Part shown: piece after piece, positions 1 through 8,079 of the stretch
Numbering within the stretch: the first letter of the stretch is position 1
Layout of the letters: each line of letters starts with the position of its first letter
From: Flavobacterium amniphilum
Lineage (GTDB): Bacteria > Bacteroidota > Bacteroidia > Flavobacteriales > Flavobacteriaceae
Length of the DNA stretch: 64,000 bases
NCBI RefSeq assembly: GCF_023634845.1
Contig: NZ_JAMLJL010000004.1
Span: 124,001 to 188,000 of the forward strand
Direction of reading: 5' to 3'
Translations under genes and position numbers: made by a program
Notes under the pieces: model-generated
The model's input: the letters and a program-made list of their open reading frames with translations, nothing else
Told to the model about the DNA's origin: nothing
The model's database searches: none

Positions 1-122
1 TAATGTTTGAAGGTGGAATTCTGAAAGCCGGTGTTCCGGAAGAATTGGTTGAAGACGAAATGGTACGCCGCGTTTATCTTGGACAAAACTTTGAATTAAG
101 AAGAACAAAAATTGAATTTTAA
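1..122 (+). CDS. lptB: LptB C-terminus (lipopolysaccharide export ABC ATPase), partial
   Basis: The first 122 bases are an open frame that enters from the left edge and ends in TAA at 120-122. The visible 39 residues contain VRRVYLGQNFELR, the characteristic end of LptB, the cytoplasmic ATPase that drives lipopolysaccharide transport with LptF/LptG. Only the C-terminal tail is present, so Walker and signature motifs cannot be seen. The next gene starts 11 bases downstream on the same strand and is probably co-transcribed. Identification rests on recalled family sequence at the C-terminus. Confidence 0.8.
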   Translation, partial: MFEGGILKAGVPEELVEDEMVRRVYLGQNFELRRTKIEF

Positions 123-133
123 CAATTCTTTTC

Positions 134-358
134 ATGAAACCTTCAAAAGAACAGATTGAACAATGGCATAATGATCCCAAAAACTGGAAATGGGGATCAA
201 TTTATTACAATCCGGAAGATCCGAGAGGATGGGTAAATAAAAGAATTGAATGGATGGGATGGACTGTGAATTTTGCCAACAGAAAAGGTGTCAGCATATT
301 CCTTACTATTACAGTGATTATTATCTTAATAATGGTGTTTTTACCTAAGAAGAGCTAA
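134..358 (+). CDS. Small DUF5808-type membrane protein
   Basis: This is a 74-residue protein. Residues 17-50 carry a Trp- and Asn-rich motif (W.WG.IYYNPEDPRG.V.KR...GWTVNFA) that I recognise as DUF5808. A single C-terminal transmembrane helix lies at about residues 53-69 and ends in a short basic tail. The ATG is 11 bases after the lptB stop, which suggests one transcript. Its end is 2 bases from the end of the convergent muramidase gene. The biochemical role of DUF5808 is unknown to me. Confidence 0.8.
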   Translation: MKPSKEQIEQWHNDPKNWKWGSIYYNPEDPRGWVNKRIEWMGWTVNFANRKGVSIFLTITVIIILIMVFLPKKS

Positions 359-360
359 AA

Positions 361-1209
361 TCATTTAATCAACAATTCTTTCATCTCAACTGAAGTTCCG
401 TTATAGATATTAATATCAACCGGGCCTTTTATACCGTGTATCTTACCGGTTTCGGTAAATTGCCACAAAGACCATTCATCATCAATATCTTTATAAAAAG
501 CAGTATAATTGGCAATCCAAAAAGGATATGTCTCAAAATCATCGCGGAGAAAATCTTCATAATAACTTTCACTACTGTAAATAATAGGTTTCACCCCATA
601 ATGCGCTTCAACCTTTTCAAGCCATCGCTTTAATCCGACTTTCAAACGTTCAATTGATTGCTCCTTCGGTAATTTTTCAATATCCAGAACCGGTGGAAAA
701 TCACCTTCTACCAACGTAACCTGTTTGATAAAGTTATCGGCCTGTTCTATGGAATTTTCATTGGGACGGTAATAATGGTAAGCACCACAAATCAATCCTT
801 TTTCTTTGGCTTTCTTCCAGTACTTTTTAAACTTATAATCAGCCCTGTCGTTACCCACACTTGCACGTATAAAAACGAATTCTATGGGATAACCGCCTTC
901 AATTTCTTTCAATTCATCCCAATCCACTTTATCCTGATACTCCGAAATATCAATCCCAAACGATTTTTCAATATGTGTATCCAAAACCTTATCTATTGGC
1001 ATGGACCGGGCTTCGGCAAAAAGAATCTTATCGGTGGTAAACCCAAGATACTTAACTAATATATTTTTTTGACTGTATACAAAAGCAATAAATCCGAACG
1101 TCAGCAATAACTTAAAAAAAAGTGAACTTGAGAAAAAAGAAGGTTTGGAATCAGCTTTTTTCTTCGGTATTGGTTTTCTGGATACAGGCTTTCGTTTTTG
1201 TGCTGGCAT
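361..1209 (-). CDS. GH25 family muramidase (lysozyme), membrane-anchored
   Basis: The 282-residue protein has a very basic N-terminus (about residues 4-22), one hydrophobic segment at about 29-46, and a glycoside hydrolase 25 domain from about residue 84 to the end. GH25 enzymes cleave the beta-1,4 bond between N-acetylmuramic acid and N-acetylglucosamine in peptidoglycan. Family landmarks are visible: the first-strand DISEYQ (Asp87), the catalytic VLDIE pair (Asp176 and Glu178), and the late WQFTETG and VDIN motifs. The hydrophobic segment has no obvious cleavage site, so a periplasmic enzyme tethered to the inner membrane is more likely than a secreted one. The start overlaps the pssA stop by one base (TAATG), indicating translational coupling. 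Confidence 0.93.
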   Translation of the reverse strand: MPAQKRKPVSRKPIPKKKADSKPSFFSSSLFFKLLLTFGFIAFVYSQKNILVKYLGFTTDKILFAEARSMPIDKVLDTHIEKSFGIDISEYQDKVDWDELKEIEGGYPIEFVFIRASVGNDRADYKFKKYWKKAKEKGLICGAYHYYRPNENSIEQADNFIKQVTLVEGDFPPVLDIEKLPKEQSIERLKVGLKRWLEKVEAHYGVKPIIYSSESYYEDFLRDDFETYPFWIANYTAFYKDIDDEWSLWQFTETGKIHGIKGPVDINIYNGTSVEMKELLIK

Positions 1210-1925
1210 TAACCTTGTTTTTTGGCAAAAAAGTTATTAAAAACAGAAGTCAAGACATACAATAAAATCACCAAAGTAACTCCCAGATAACGGAATAAAA
1301 CCAATAATATAACCGACGCTAAAAGAAAGAATATCTGCAATGAATTTTTCTGAAAACTGAAATTTTTCACTTTCAAAGAAAACAAAGGAACTTCAGCATT
1401 CATGATAAAAGCACTCAAAAGGCAAATCACGACAAGTACCCATGGATTGCCTAAAATTTCATTTACAAGATTTATATTTCCATATAAAACCACTAGTGGA
1501 ATACTGATAATAAACAAAGCATTCGCCGGTGTTGGCAAACCGATGAAAGAATCGGTCTGACGTGTATCAATATTAAAATTCGCCAAACGGAAACAAGCAC
1601 CCAAAGTCACTACAAACCCAACATAAGGCAGGAAAGAAAATACTTCGGCATCATAGCGCATACTTTTAAGGAACTGAAACATGACCAATCCAGGAGCAAC
1701 TCCGCTTGTTACCATATCAGCCAAAGAATCCAACTGCAAACCCAACTCACTTTGAACTTTGAACAAACGGGCAAAAAATCCGTCAAAAAAATCAAGAAAA
1801 ATACCTAAACACACAAACAGAAAAGCCCATTCGAATTGATCCTGTGATGCATAAACAACAGCCACACAGCCGCAAAAAAGATTCAAAAGCGTAATTACAT
1901 TGGGGATTTGAGATTTAACAGACAT
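1209..1925 (-). CDS. pssA: CDP-diacylglycerol--serine O-phosphatidyltransferase
   Basis: PssA makes phosphatidylserine from CDP-diacylglycerol and L-serine at the inner membrane, the step before phosphatidylethanolamine. The 238-residue protein has the CDP-alcohol phosphotransferase signature DG..AR........G...D...D, with Asp48, Gly49, Ala52, Arg53, Gly62, Asp66 and Asp70. It also has about six to eight hydrophobic segments, and its length is usual for the Bacteroidetes enzyme. It is the first gene of a two-gene unit with the GH25 muramidase and is transcribed divergently from the PorV-like gene. A good flavobacterial promoter element lies about 32 bases upstream of the ATG. Confidence 0.95.
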   Translation of the reverse strand: MSVKSQIPNVITLLNLFCGCVAVVYASQDQFEWAFLFVCLGIFLDFFDGFFARLFKVQSELGLQLDSLADMVTSGVAPGLVMFQFLKSMRYDAEVFSFLPYVGFVVTLGACFRLANFNIDTRQTDSFIGLPTPANALFIISIPLVVLYGNINLVNEILGNPWVLVVICLLSAFIMNAEVPLFSLKVKNFSFQKNSLQIFFLLASVILLVLFRYLGVTLVILLYVLTSVFNNFFAKKQG

Positions 1926-1956
1926 AAAATAAGTTTTAAATGGTATTTTTACCCGA

Positions 1957-1964
1957 CAAATTTA
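1957..1964 (-). promoter_or_regulatory. Putative Bacteroidetes -7 promoter element for pssA
   Basis: Read on the minus strand the sequence is TAAATTTG, an exact match to the Bacteroidetes -7 consensus TAnnTTTG. It would give a leader of about 25 bases before the pssA ATG. I see no convincing -33 TTG at the usual spacing, so the call rests on the -7 match and its position. Confidence 0.5.
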
Positions 1965-2013
1965 ACACAATAACTTTATAAGTTGTTGAGTTTATTATAT
2001 CAGATTTTTATTT

Positions 2014-2021
2014 CATCTTTG
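2014..2021 (+). promoter_or_regulatory. Possible -7 element for the PorV-like gene
   Basis: CATCTTTG matches TAnnTTTG at all but the first base and is followed by the C often seen after it in flavobacteria. If used, transcription starts at about 2027. Translation must then begin at the TTG at 2037 or later, because the earlier in-frame TTG codons at 1983 and 2019 would lie upstream of the transcript. Confidence 0.35.
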
Positions 2022-2036
2022 CCAAAACGTTTTCCT

Positions 2037-3113
2037 TTGAAAAAAAGTATCCTTATAACGCTATTAATGATAGGTTTTGCCTTAAATGCGCAAACAATCC
2101 GAAAGTATTCCAATGAATTTATGAATATTGGTGTGGATGCGCGTGCCTTCGGTATGTCTAACGCAATGGTATCCCATACCGGCGATGTCAATTCCGGCTA
2201 TTGGAATCCGACAGGCTTATTGAAAATAGAAGATCACGAAGGAGCTTTAATGCATGCCAATTATTTTGCGAACATTGCCCAATATGATTACATTGCTTAT
2301 GCTAAAAAAATAGACGACCGGAGTGCCTGGGGATTATCTGTCATCCGATTTGGCGTTGATGACATCTTGAATACAACCCAATTAATCGATGCAGACGGCA
2401 ATATCGATTACAATCGTATCAGCTTGTTTTCAACTGCCGACTATGGTGTAACCTTCTCATATGCAAGGAAATTACCGGTTCAAAACTTCCAGTACGGCGT
2501 AAATGCAAAAGTTATCCGAAGAGTTATCGGTGAATTTGCCAGCTCATGGGGATTTGGGTTCGACTTCGGAATGCAATATGAAAAAAACAACTGGCAATTC
2601 GGTTTGATGGTACGCGATATCACTACAACCTACAACATCTGGAACATCAACGAAGAAGAATTCAAAAAAATCCAGGATGCACAAACCGAAGATCCGATAC
2701 AAAATCAGGATTTACCCGAAAGCAGCGAAATCACTTTACCAAAAGCCCAATTGGGAGCTTCAAAAAAATTCGAATTTCACAATGACATGAGCCTTTTGGC
2801 TGCTGCCAATCTGAATATGCAATTCCAGCAAACCAATGATATTATTTCAACGAATCTTGTCAGTATATCACCGGCAGTTGGATTTGAATGGGGATACAAC
2901 AATTTAGCATTTGTGAGGCTTGGCGCGGGTAATTTCCAAAAAACATTACAGCTTGAAGGAGGCGAAAAAACAAGCTTCCAGCCAAACATCGGACTTGGTT
3001 TCCAATACAAAGGGATTTCTGTAGATTATGCATTGACCGATTTAGGAAATCAAAGTTCAGCTTTATATTCGAACGTATTTTCACTGAAGGTGGACTTATC
3101 CATTTTCAGATAA
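2037..3113 (+). CDS. PorV/PorQ family outer-membrane beta-barrel protein
   Basis: The protein belongs to the PorV/PorQ (UPF0164-like) family of outer-membrane barrels. In Bacteroidetes some of these serve the type IX secretion system as shuttle or attachment proteins. After the signal peptide the mature chain has the family pattern DARAFGMSNAMVS and GYWNPTGL, then alternating amphipathic strands to a C-terminal aromatic residue near Phe-Arg. I chose the TTG at 2037 because the peptide from there is a clean signal sequence (Lys-Lys, hydrophobic core, ALNAQ) of 358 residues. The frame is open from 1983, but the upstream part is unlike a signal peptide, and the first in-frame ATG at 2067 would remove most of the core. 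The type IX link is family knowledge and is not shown here. Confidence 0.85.
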   Translation: MKKSILITLLMIGFALNAQTIRKYSNEFMNIGVDARAFGMSNAMVSHTGDVNSGYWNPTGLLKIEDHEGALMHANYFANIAQYDYIAYAKKIDDRSAWGLSVIRFGVDDILNTTQLIDADGNIDYNRISLFSTADYGVTFSYARKLPVQNFQYGVNAKVIRRVIGEFASSWGFGFDFGMQYEKNNWQFGLMVRDITTTYNIWNINEEEFKKIQDAQTEDPIQNQDLPESSEITLPKAQLGASKKFEFHNDMSLLAAANLNMQFQQTNDIISTNLVSISPAVGFEWGYNNLAFVRLGAGNFQKTLQLEGGEKTSFQPNIGLGFQYKGISVDYALTDLGNQSSALYSNVFSLKVDLSIFR

Positions 3114-3147
3114 TTGAGTAAAAACAGTGACCGAAAAGACTTTTAAA

Positions 3148-4251
3148 ATGGAAAAAACAATTATCCGTATTCTTTTTTTATTACTTCCTTTTTTTGCTTT
3201 CCCCCAATTCAACCCCATCACACAACAAACAAAAATCAGCATCCTAACTGTAGATGTTGCCAATGAATCACATACTTTATATGGCCATACAGCCATCAGG
3301 GTAAAAGATGAAACAAATAATTTCGATTATGTATGGAATTACGGAATGTTTGATTTCAGAACCGAAAATTTCATTTTAAAATTCATAAAAGGTGACTTGC
3401 AATACTATGCGGCTGCTTATCCATATGCTGATTTCGAATATAGCTACCAGGAAGAAAACAGAAGTATATATGAGCAGGTTTTAAATATTTCTTTTGAAGA
3501 GAAACAAAAGTTATTCGGCTTATTAAGCAAATCTGTATTTTCCGAAGACAAATTTTACACTTATAAATTTATCGATAGGAATTGTACAACCAAAGCAATC
3601 GATATTATAAACGAAGCCCTCGAAAAAAAACCAATTCAAAACACTTTACATAAAGACGAGAGCTACCGTTCTGTTTTATTTCCTTATCAGAAAGATCAGT
3701 TCTGGATGAATTTCGGAATTAACATCATTTTTGGCCATAGACCGGATGAGGAAGCTAAGGTTTTATTTCTGCCTACAGATTTGATGAAAGTATTGGAAAA
3801 TACACAGTACAAAGGAAAGTCTTTGGCACCAAAACCGGAAACGCTGTACAAAGCCTCTGAAATTGAAATAGAATTTGATTTCCTCAACAGCATTTATCCC
3901 TTACTATTAATTTTAGCAGTTTTTGTGATTGCGAACCAGAAATTCACCAATACAATCTATTTCGGGATTTTAGGATTAATCGGATTACTGTTTACCCTTA
4001 TTGGATTCTATTCTTTACACCGGGAAGTATTATGGAATTATAATGTTTTACTATTCAATCCACTAAATTTGTTTCTGATGTATTTCACCATCAAAAACAA
4101 CGTTAATTGGATCAAAAAAACAAGTCTGACATGTTTACCCCTTTTAGGGATTTATTTGGTTTACATGCTAAATAAAGTGCATTTTTGGATGGTTTTACCA
4201 ATTATTATCACTTCAGCAATTCAACTAGTAAGACTATATAGACAGAAGTAA
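3148..4251 (+). CDS. DUF4105 (Lnb N-terminal periplasmic domain) membrane protein
   Basis: The 367-residue protein has a signal-like N-terminus (MEKTIIRILFLLLPFFAFPQ), a periplasmic DUF4105 domain at about residues 25-190, and five predicted transmembrane helices in the last 120 residues. The domain shows YGHTAIRV followed later by DRNCTTKA, a His then Cys arrangement resembling papain-like or permuted NlpC/P60 folds; a catalytic role is my inference. The frame is open from a GTG at 3127, but the ATG at 3148 gives the better signal sequence. It follows the PorV-like gene by 34 bases with no obvious promoter, so the two are probably co-transcribed. Confidence 0.85.
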   Translation: MEKTIIRILFLLLPFFAFPQFNPITQQTKISILTVDVANESHTLYGHTAIRVKDETNNFDYVWNYGMFDFRTENFILKFIKGDLQYYAAAYPYADFEYSYQEENRSIYEQVLNISFEEKQKLFGLLSKSVFSEDKFYTYKFIDRNCTTKAIDIINEALEKKPIQNTLHKDESYRSVLFPYQKDQFWMNFGINIIFGHRPDEEAKVLFLPTDLMKVLENTQYKGKSLAPKPETLYKASEIEIEFDFLNSIYPLLLILAVFVIANQKFTNTIYFGILGLIGLLFTLIGFYSLHREVLWNYNVLLFNPLNLFLMYFTIKNNVNWIKKTSLTCLPLLGIYLVYMLNKVHFWMVLPIIITSAIQLVRLYRQK

Positions 4252-4262
4252 TATTTTTTTGG

Positions 4263-5651
4263 TTACTGCCCCCTGTAAAACAACACCGTACTTATTGTTT
4301 TAACCATAATATTGAGATCCAGAAATAAACTGCGGTGTTTAATGTAATACAAATCATATTGCAGTTTAATCAAACTATCCTGTAATGTTTCCCCGTAGGA
4401 ATAATTAACCTGTGCCCATCCAGTTAAACCTGGTTTCACAACATGCCGGGTTTCATAAAAAGGCATCATTGCAGCAATTTCCTTAACAAAAACAGGACGC
4501 TCAGGTCTTGGCCCTATTATTGCCATATCTCCTTTGAGCACATTAATAAATTGAGGCACTTCATCAAGTCTTGATTTTCTTAAAATCTTTCCGAATGCTG
4601 TTACCCTGACATCATTTGATGTAGCAAATACGGCGCCGTTTTTTTCGGCATCTTTTACCATCGAACGGAGTTTATAAATCTTGAATGCTTTTCCGTTTTT
4701 ACCAACACGCTCTTGTGTATACAACAAAGAGCCTCGGTTACCCAATAAATTTCCAAGTAAAATAACAGGCGAAATTAGTAAACCGATGGTTAGCCCAAGC
4801 AGCGACAATGCAATTTCAACTGAACGTACAAAAATTAAATACAATTTATTCTGATTACTTCTTGAAAAAGGGAAATATTTATAAAAATCCTGCGCCACAT
4901 ATTGCACCGGAATACGATGAGTAATACTTTCATATACTTGTGTATACTCACGGATTGATATACCGTTTTCCAATAATTTTATTAGAACATTATACAAATC
5001 AACTGTAATATTTTCAGTTTTTTGCGAAGCTATCACAATCTCGGAAACATAGTTATTTTGAAGATAATCCTCTAAATCTTTCAACTCGATGGTATCAACA
5101 TCTTTAAATTTCATCGTATGTGCCGCACTGAGGTTTATAAAACCAACCACTTTAAAATGCGGGTCGGTTTTCTGGAGGCTCATAGCCAATTCAGGGAGTT
5201 CATTTTGATGACAGATGAAAATTGCACGCTTCCAAAATCGGTTAGATGCAATAAATTTCACATAAATCATACGCCAAAAAAGCAATGAACTGAATATCGA
5301 GAGATAAAAAAGGAAGATTTGTAAACGGTTTTCAGGTAAAGCCGGTGTGATTTTTGGAGTAAGAAGGTAAACTAAAACAGTCAATGAGGTAGTTAACACC
5401 GTACTCTTTATAATTTGATACTGATTACTCGCTACCTGAAGGTTATACATTTCGAATACTGTTCCAAAAAACAACAAGTAAAGAGACAAAACCAAAGTCC
5501 AGTAATAATTTACAGGAGAAATCGTAAAATAATGAAAATCAAACAATGACCCTACTATATGCAAAAACATGAGAACAAAAAGAATGTCCACTACACGGAG
5601 TAATATCTTCCGTTCCGAAACTTCAAAATGTATTTGATGATTTGCTGTCAT
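4263..5651 (-). CDS. WcaJ-like undecaprenyl-phosphate sugar-1-phosphate transferase
   Basis: This is a long-form polyprenol-phosphate hexose-1-phosphate transferase of 462 residues. Four or five hydrophobic segments occupy the first 130 residues, a Rossmann-like middle domain spans about 140-260, and the catalytic bacterial sugar transferase domain fills the rest. Catalytic-domain landmarks are KIYKLRSM, SRLDEVPQ (Asp-Glu dyad), NVLKGDMAIIGPRPE and KPGLTGWAQV. Members usually transfer glucose- or galactose-1-phosphate to undecaprenyl phosphate and so start a repeat unit at the inner membrane. The substrate cannot be read from sequence. It is the last gene of the left-half minus-strand run and is the second initiating transferase in the window, alongside the PglC-like one near 44 kb. 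Confidence 0.93.
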   Translation of the reverse strand: MTANHQIHFEVSERKILLRVVDILFVLMFLHIVGSLFDFHYFTISPVNYYWTLVLSLYLLFFGTVFEMYNLQVASNQYQIIKSTVLTTSLTVLVYLLTPKITPALPENRLQIFLFYLSIFSSLLFWRMIYVKFIASNRFWKRAIFICHQNELPELAMSLQKTDPHFKVVGFINLSAAHTMKFKDVDTIELKDLEDYLQNNYVSEIVIASQKTENITVDLYNVLIKLLENGISIREYTQVYESITHRIPVQYVAQDFYKYFPFSRSNQNKLYLIFVRSVEIALSLLGLTIGLLISPVILLGNLLGNRGSLLYTQERVGKNGKAFKIYKLRSMVKDAEKNGAVFATSNDVRVTAFGKILRKSRLDEVPQFINVLKGDMAIIGPRPERPVFVKEIAAMMPFYETRHVVKPGLTGWAQVNYSYGETLQDSLIKLQYDLYYIKHRSLFLDLNIMVKTISTVLFYRGQ

Positions 5652-5742
5652 GGCATTACTTGTCCGCTGGTCTAAATTAAGGATTTTTTTAACAGAAACA
5701 GGACTTTTAAACGCAAATAATAGGCACTATAGTATTTAAAAT

Positions 5743-6750
5743 TTAAGACAAAATCTCAATCCACTGGTTCTTAACCACTTTCCAATCCCATAATTCAGCT
5801 TTCTTTCTGGCATTACTTGCAATTATTCTTACAGAAGAATCTTGCATCAGTAATTCAATAGCCTGTTCCATCGCATACGCATCATTATCCTGAACTAATA
5901 ATGCAGTCTCCTTGCTTTCCAGCAAAAAAGGAATACCTCCGACATTCGTAGATATTACAGGTAATCCCAGAGCCATAGCTTCCATAATACTTACCGGAGT
6001 GTTATCAAAATGGGTTGTATTGATGAAAATATTAAAATCTTCTGAAAGAGAAACCCATTCCTGTTTGGATAAACGTCCTGTAAAAGTAACTATTAAATCC
6101 AAGGACTCTGCATATGAGCGTGTGCTAATCAAAGAACCGTCTTTATCCGGCCCAACCATACACAATTCTGCGTCAGGGTATTTTTTTTTAATACTCTGAA
6201 ACACATCAACAGCCATCTTTGGATTATAAATTTCAGAGAAAGCCCTTACCCATAACAATTTAGGAGAATTAAAATCCCTTTCAAGAAATTTGTAATTGCT
6301 TATTTCTATTGAATTAGGAATATGACAAACATTGGTAAATCCAAATTTTACAAATACCGATTGAAGATATTCAGAAGGTGCTACATTTCTATAAGCATTC
6401 TTAAAAATCAATTTTGACAAATATGGGTTTTTATCGAGTCTTCCAGGCAAGTTCCCTCCATGAAGTATCGGAATGTATGTCAATCTAAGCAAACGGCATA
6501 ATTGACTGACAAAAAAAGCATACCAAAAGGCCGAAGTACTATAGGTATCAATCAAAACCATTGACACTTGCTTCCTGTGACGAACCACACTCCAGCACAT
6601 ATCAAACAATCTGAACAACAGATTTCTTTTAGCAGAAGCATAAAAAACACCAAAACCTTCTCCTTCAAGAGCTAATCCCAGCGTTTCGACTGTCGTTGCA
6701 TTAAGCCCCTTCCCCGACAGCTTGTTCCCTATGTAGAGCAGGTTTTTCAA
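5743..6750 (-). CDS. Glycosyltransferase family 4 (GT-B)
   Basis: The 335-residue GT-B glycosyltransferase has an N-terminal acceptor domain and a C-terminal nucleotide-sugar domain. The C-terminal motif NTTHFDNTPVSIMEAMALGLPVIS holds the EX7E-type glutamates typical of retaining GT4 enzymes. The start codon is TTG at 6748-6750, inside the 3' end of the upstream O-antigen ligase-like gene, a 50-base overlap. This start is supported because KNLLYIGNKLSGKG is a normal first beta strand for such enzymes and no nearby ATG preserves it. The donor and acceptor are unknown. Confidence 0.9.
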   Translation of the reverse strand: MKNLLYIGNKLSGKGLNATTVETLGLALEGEGFGVFYASAKRNLLFRLFDMCWSVVRHRKQVSMVLIDTYSTSAFWYAFFVSQLCRLLRLTYIPILHGGNLPGRLDKNPYLSKLIFKNAYRNVAPSEYLQSVFVKFGFTNVCHIPNSIEISNYKFLERDFNSPKLLWVRAFSEIYNPKMAVDVFQSIKKKYPDAELCMVGPDKDGSLISTRSYAESLDLIVTFTGRLSKQEWVSLSEDFNIFINTTHFDNTPVSIMEAMALGLPVISTNVGGIPFLLESKETALLVQDNDAYAMEQAIELLMQDSSVRIIASNARKKAELWDWKVVKNQWIEILS

Positions 6751-8077
6751 TAGTATAAACTTTTAATAAAGATAAGGCATAAATAAAAGCCGGTGCTGCA
6801 ATACGCATGGCGGCATGATTAATAGTAAGCAACCAGAAAATCACAAATGGAATCACAAAAACATTCATCCTGTTGTTAAACGCAAGAAAAAGCGGAGTAA
6901 AAAACAGAATTAGTAAATCAAAAATCCCAAACATCCCGTGTTCTGCCAGCATTCGTGAGATTTCATTATGAGAAGCTGCTTCAATACCGGTGGTTTCCTG
7001 CCGGTACTCTCTGTTTTTACCTACACCAATCCCTAAAATGGGATTATCCATAAACATTTTAAACTCTGATTCGATAAGTTTCTCCCTTCCTGTCAATTTA
7101 CTTGCTTTAACTCTCCCTCTCGCATCCTGATTAGCATAACGCTTATCTATTAACCCTCCGGTTTGTATAGAGCTGTATGTCCAAATTCCAACTAATATGA
7201 AACTCATTAAAAAGACAAATTTTAAAATAGTCATTTTAGCCTTTGTCTTGGTGTTCAAAAAAAGAATAGTCATCAAAACCAAAATCATCACACCTCCTGC
7301 AATCACTCCTCCCCTTGAAAAAGTAACAATTCCCCTGAAAACAATAACAATCAGCAGAATAACATCTATAATTTTATTTTTTTTCGAATCTGAAAAGAGT
7401 ACCAATTTGGTAAAAAAAAGAAAAATTCCTAATCCTAATATGGTTGACATTTGGTTAGGTCCATATCCTCCAGAAGTTGCAAAATTTGACTCTGTATTAG
7501 TCACAACTTCTTTGATATTAGGTGTATACAAAAACAAATAAACAACAATGCAAATAATAGGAAAAGAAGCACTGTGAATGATATTGACCATTTCTTTTAA
7601 AGAAATTCTCCTGCCATAACAATAAATAGCCGAGAATGCCAAAGTCAATGGGCCGATAATATTGAACGTGATAGCCTTTCTGATATCGGTATCAAAATTA
7701 AGCGTAAAAACGCCGAGAATGATTCCCGGAATCAGAAAAATCAAAAAAACGATATAAGGTGTAGCAGGCTTCGTAACTCCCGTAAATAATATCCCAAGGA
7801 GCAAAACCCCAATGATTCCAAACTTAGCATATTGTTCAATAAAGTTTCCTTCTGTCATCCTTAAAAAAACCTCAACGCCCGTAAGATAAGCTGCCACATA
7901 AAGTGCTTCGTTGTTTTTATTTTTGGTTTTCACGACAATAAAAAAACCAATTGCTAAAATCAGTAATGCAAAAATTTTTGCCAAAACCGGCAGTAAAAAA
8001 ACAACAACTCCTATCGCCACATGCAATAAAACAAGTGTGAGATAAGAAATTTGTCTTCCTCTAGATTTTGACTCCAT
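6701..8077 (-). CDS. O-antigen ligase/polymerase family membrane protein (WaaL or Wzy)
   Basis: The 458-residue polytopic protein has about 11-12 hydrophobic segments and a large periplasmic loop at about residues 300-390. The motif TFSRGG (about residue 250) and the loop motif GIGVGKNREYR followed by ASHNEISRMLAEHGMFG match the Wzy_C/O-antigen ligase family (PF04932). Members either polymerise repeat units (Wzy) or ligate O-polysaccharide to lipid A-core (WaaL), and sequence alone does not separate the two. The locus also has an ABC exporter, which needs a ligase but no polymerase, so the ligase reading deserves equal weight. Its 3' end overlaps the next gene by 50 bases. Confidence 0.9.
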   Translation of the reverse strand: MESKSRGRQISYLTLVLLHVAIGVVVFLLPVLAKIFALLILAIGFFIVVKTKNKNNEALYVAAYLTGVEVFLRMTEGNFIEQYAKFGIIGVLLLGILFTGVTKPATPYIVFLIFLIPGIILGVFTLNFDTDIRKAITFNIIGPLTLAFSAIYCYGRRISLKEMVNIIHSASFPIICIVVYLFLYTPNIKEVVTNTESNFATSGGYGPNQMSTILGLGIFLFFTKLVLFSDSKKNKIIDVILLIVIVFRGIVTFSRGGVIAGGVMILVLMTILFLNTKTKAKMTILKFVFLMSFILVGIWTYSSIQTGGLIDKRYANQDARGRVKASKLTGREKLIESEFKMFMDNPILGIGVGKNREYRQETTGIEAASHNEISRMLAEHGMFGIFDLLILFFTPLFLAFNNRMNVFVIPFVIFWLLTINHAAMRIAAPAFIYALSLLKVYTIEKPALHREQAVGEGA

Positions 8078-8079
8078 AC

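Noticed and set aside
4247..4267. Small hairpin AGTAA/TTACT with a T run between convergent genes
   Set aside because: A 5-base stem is too weak to call a terminator, although termination here would make sense.
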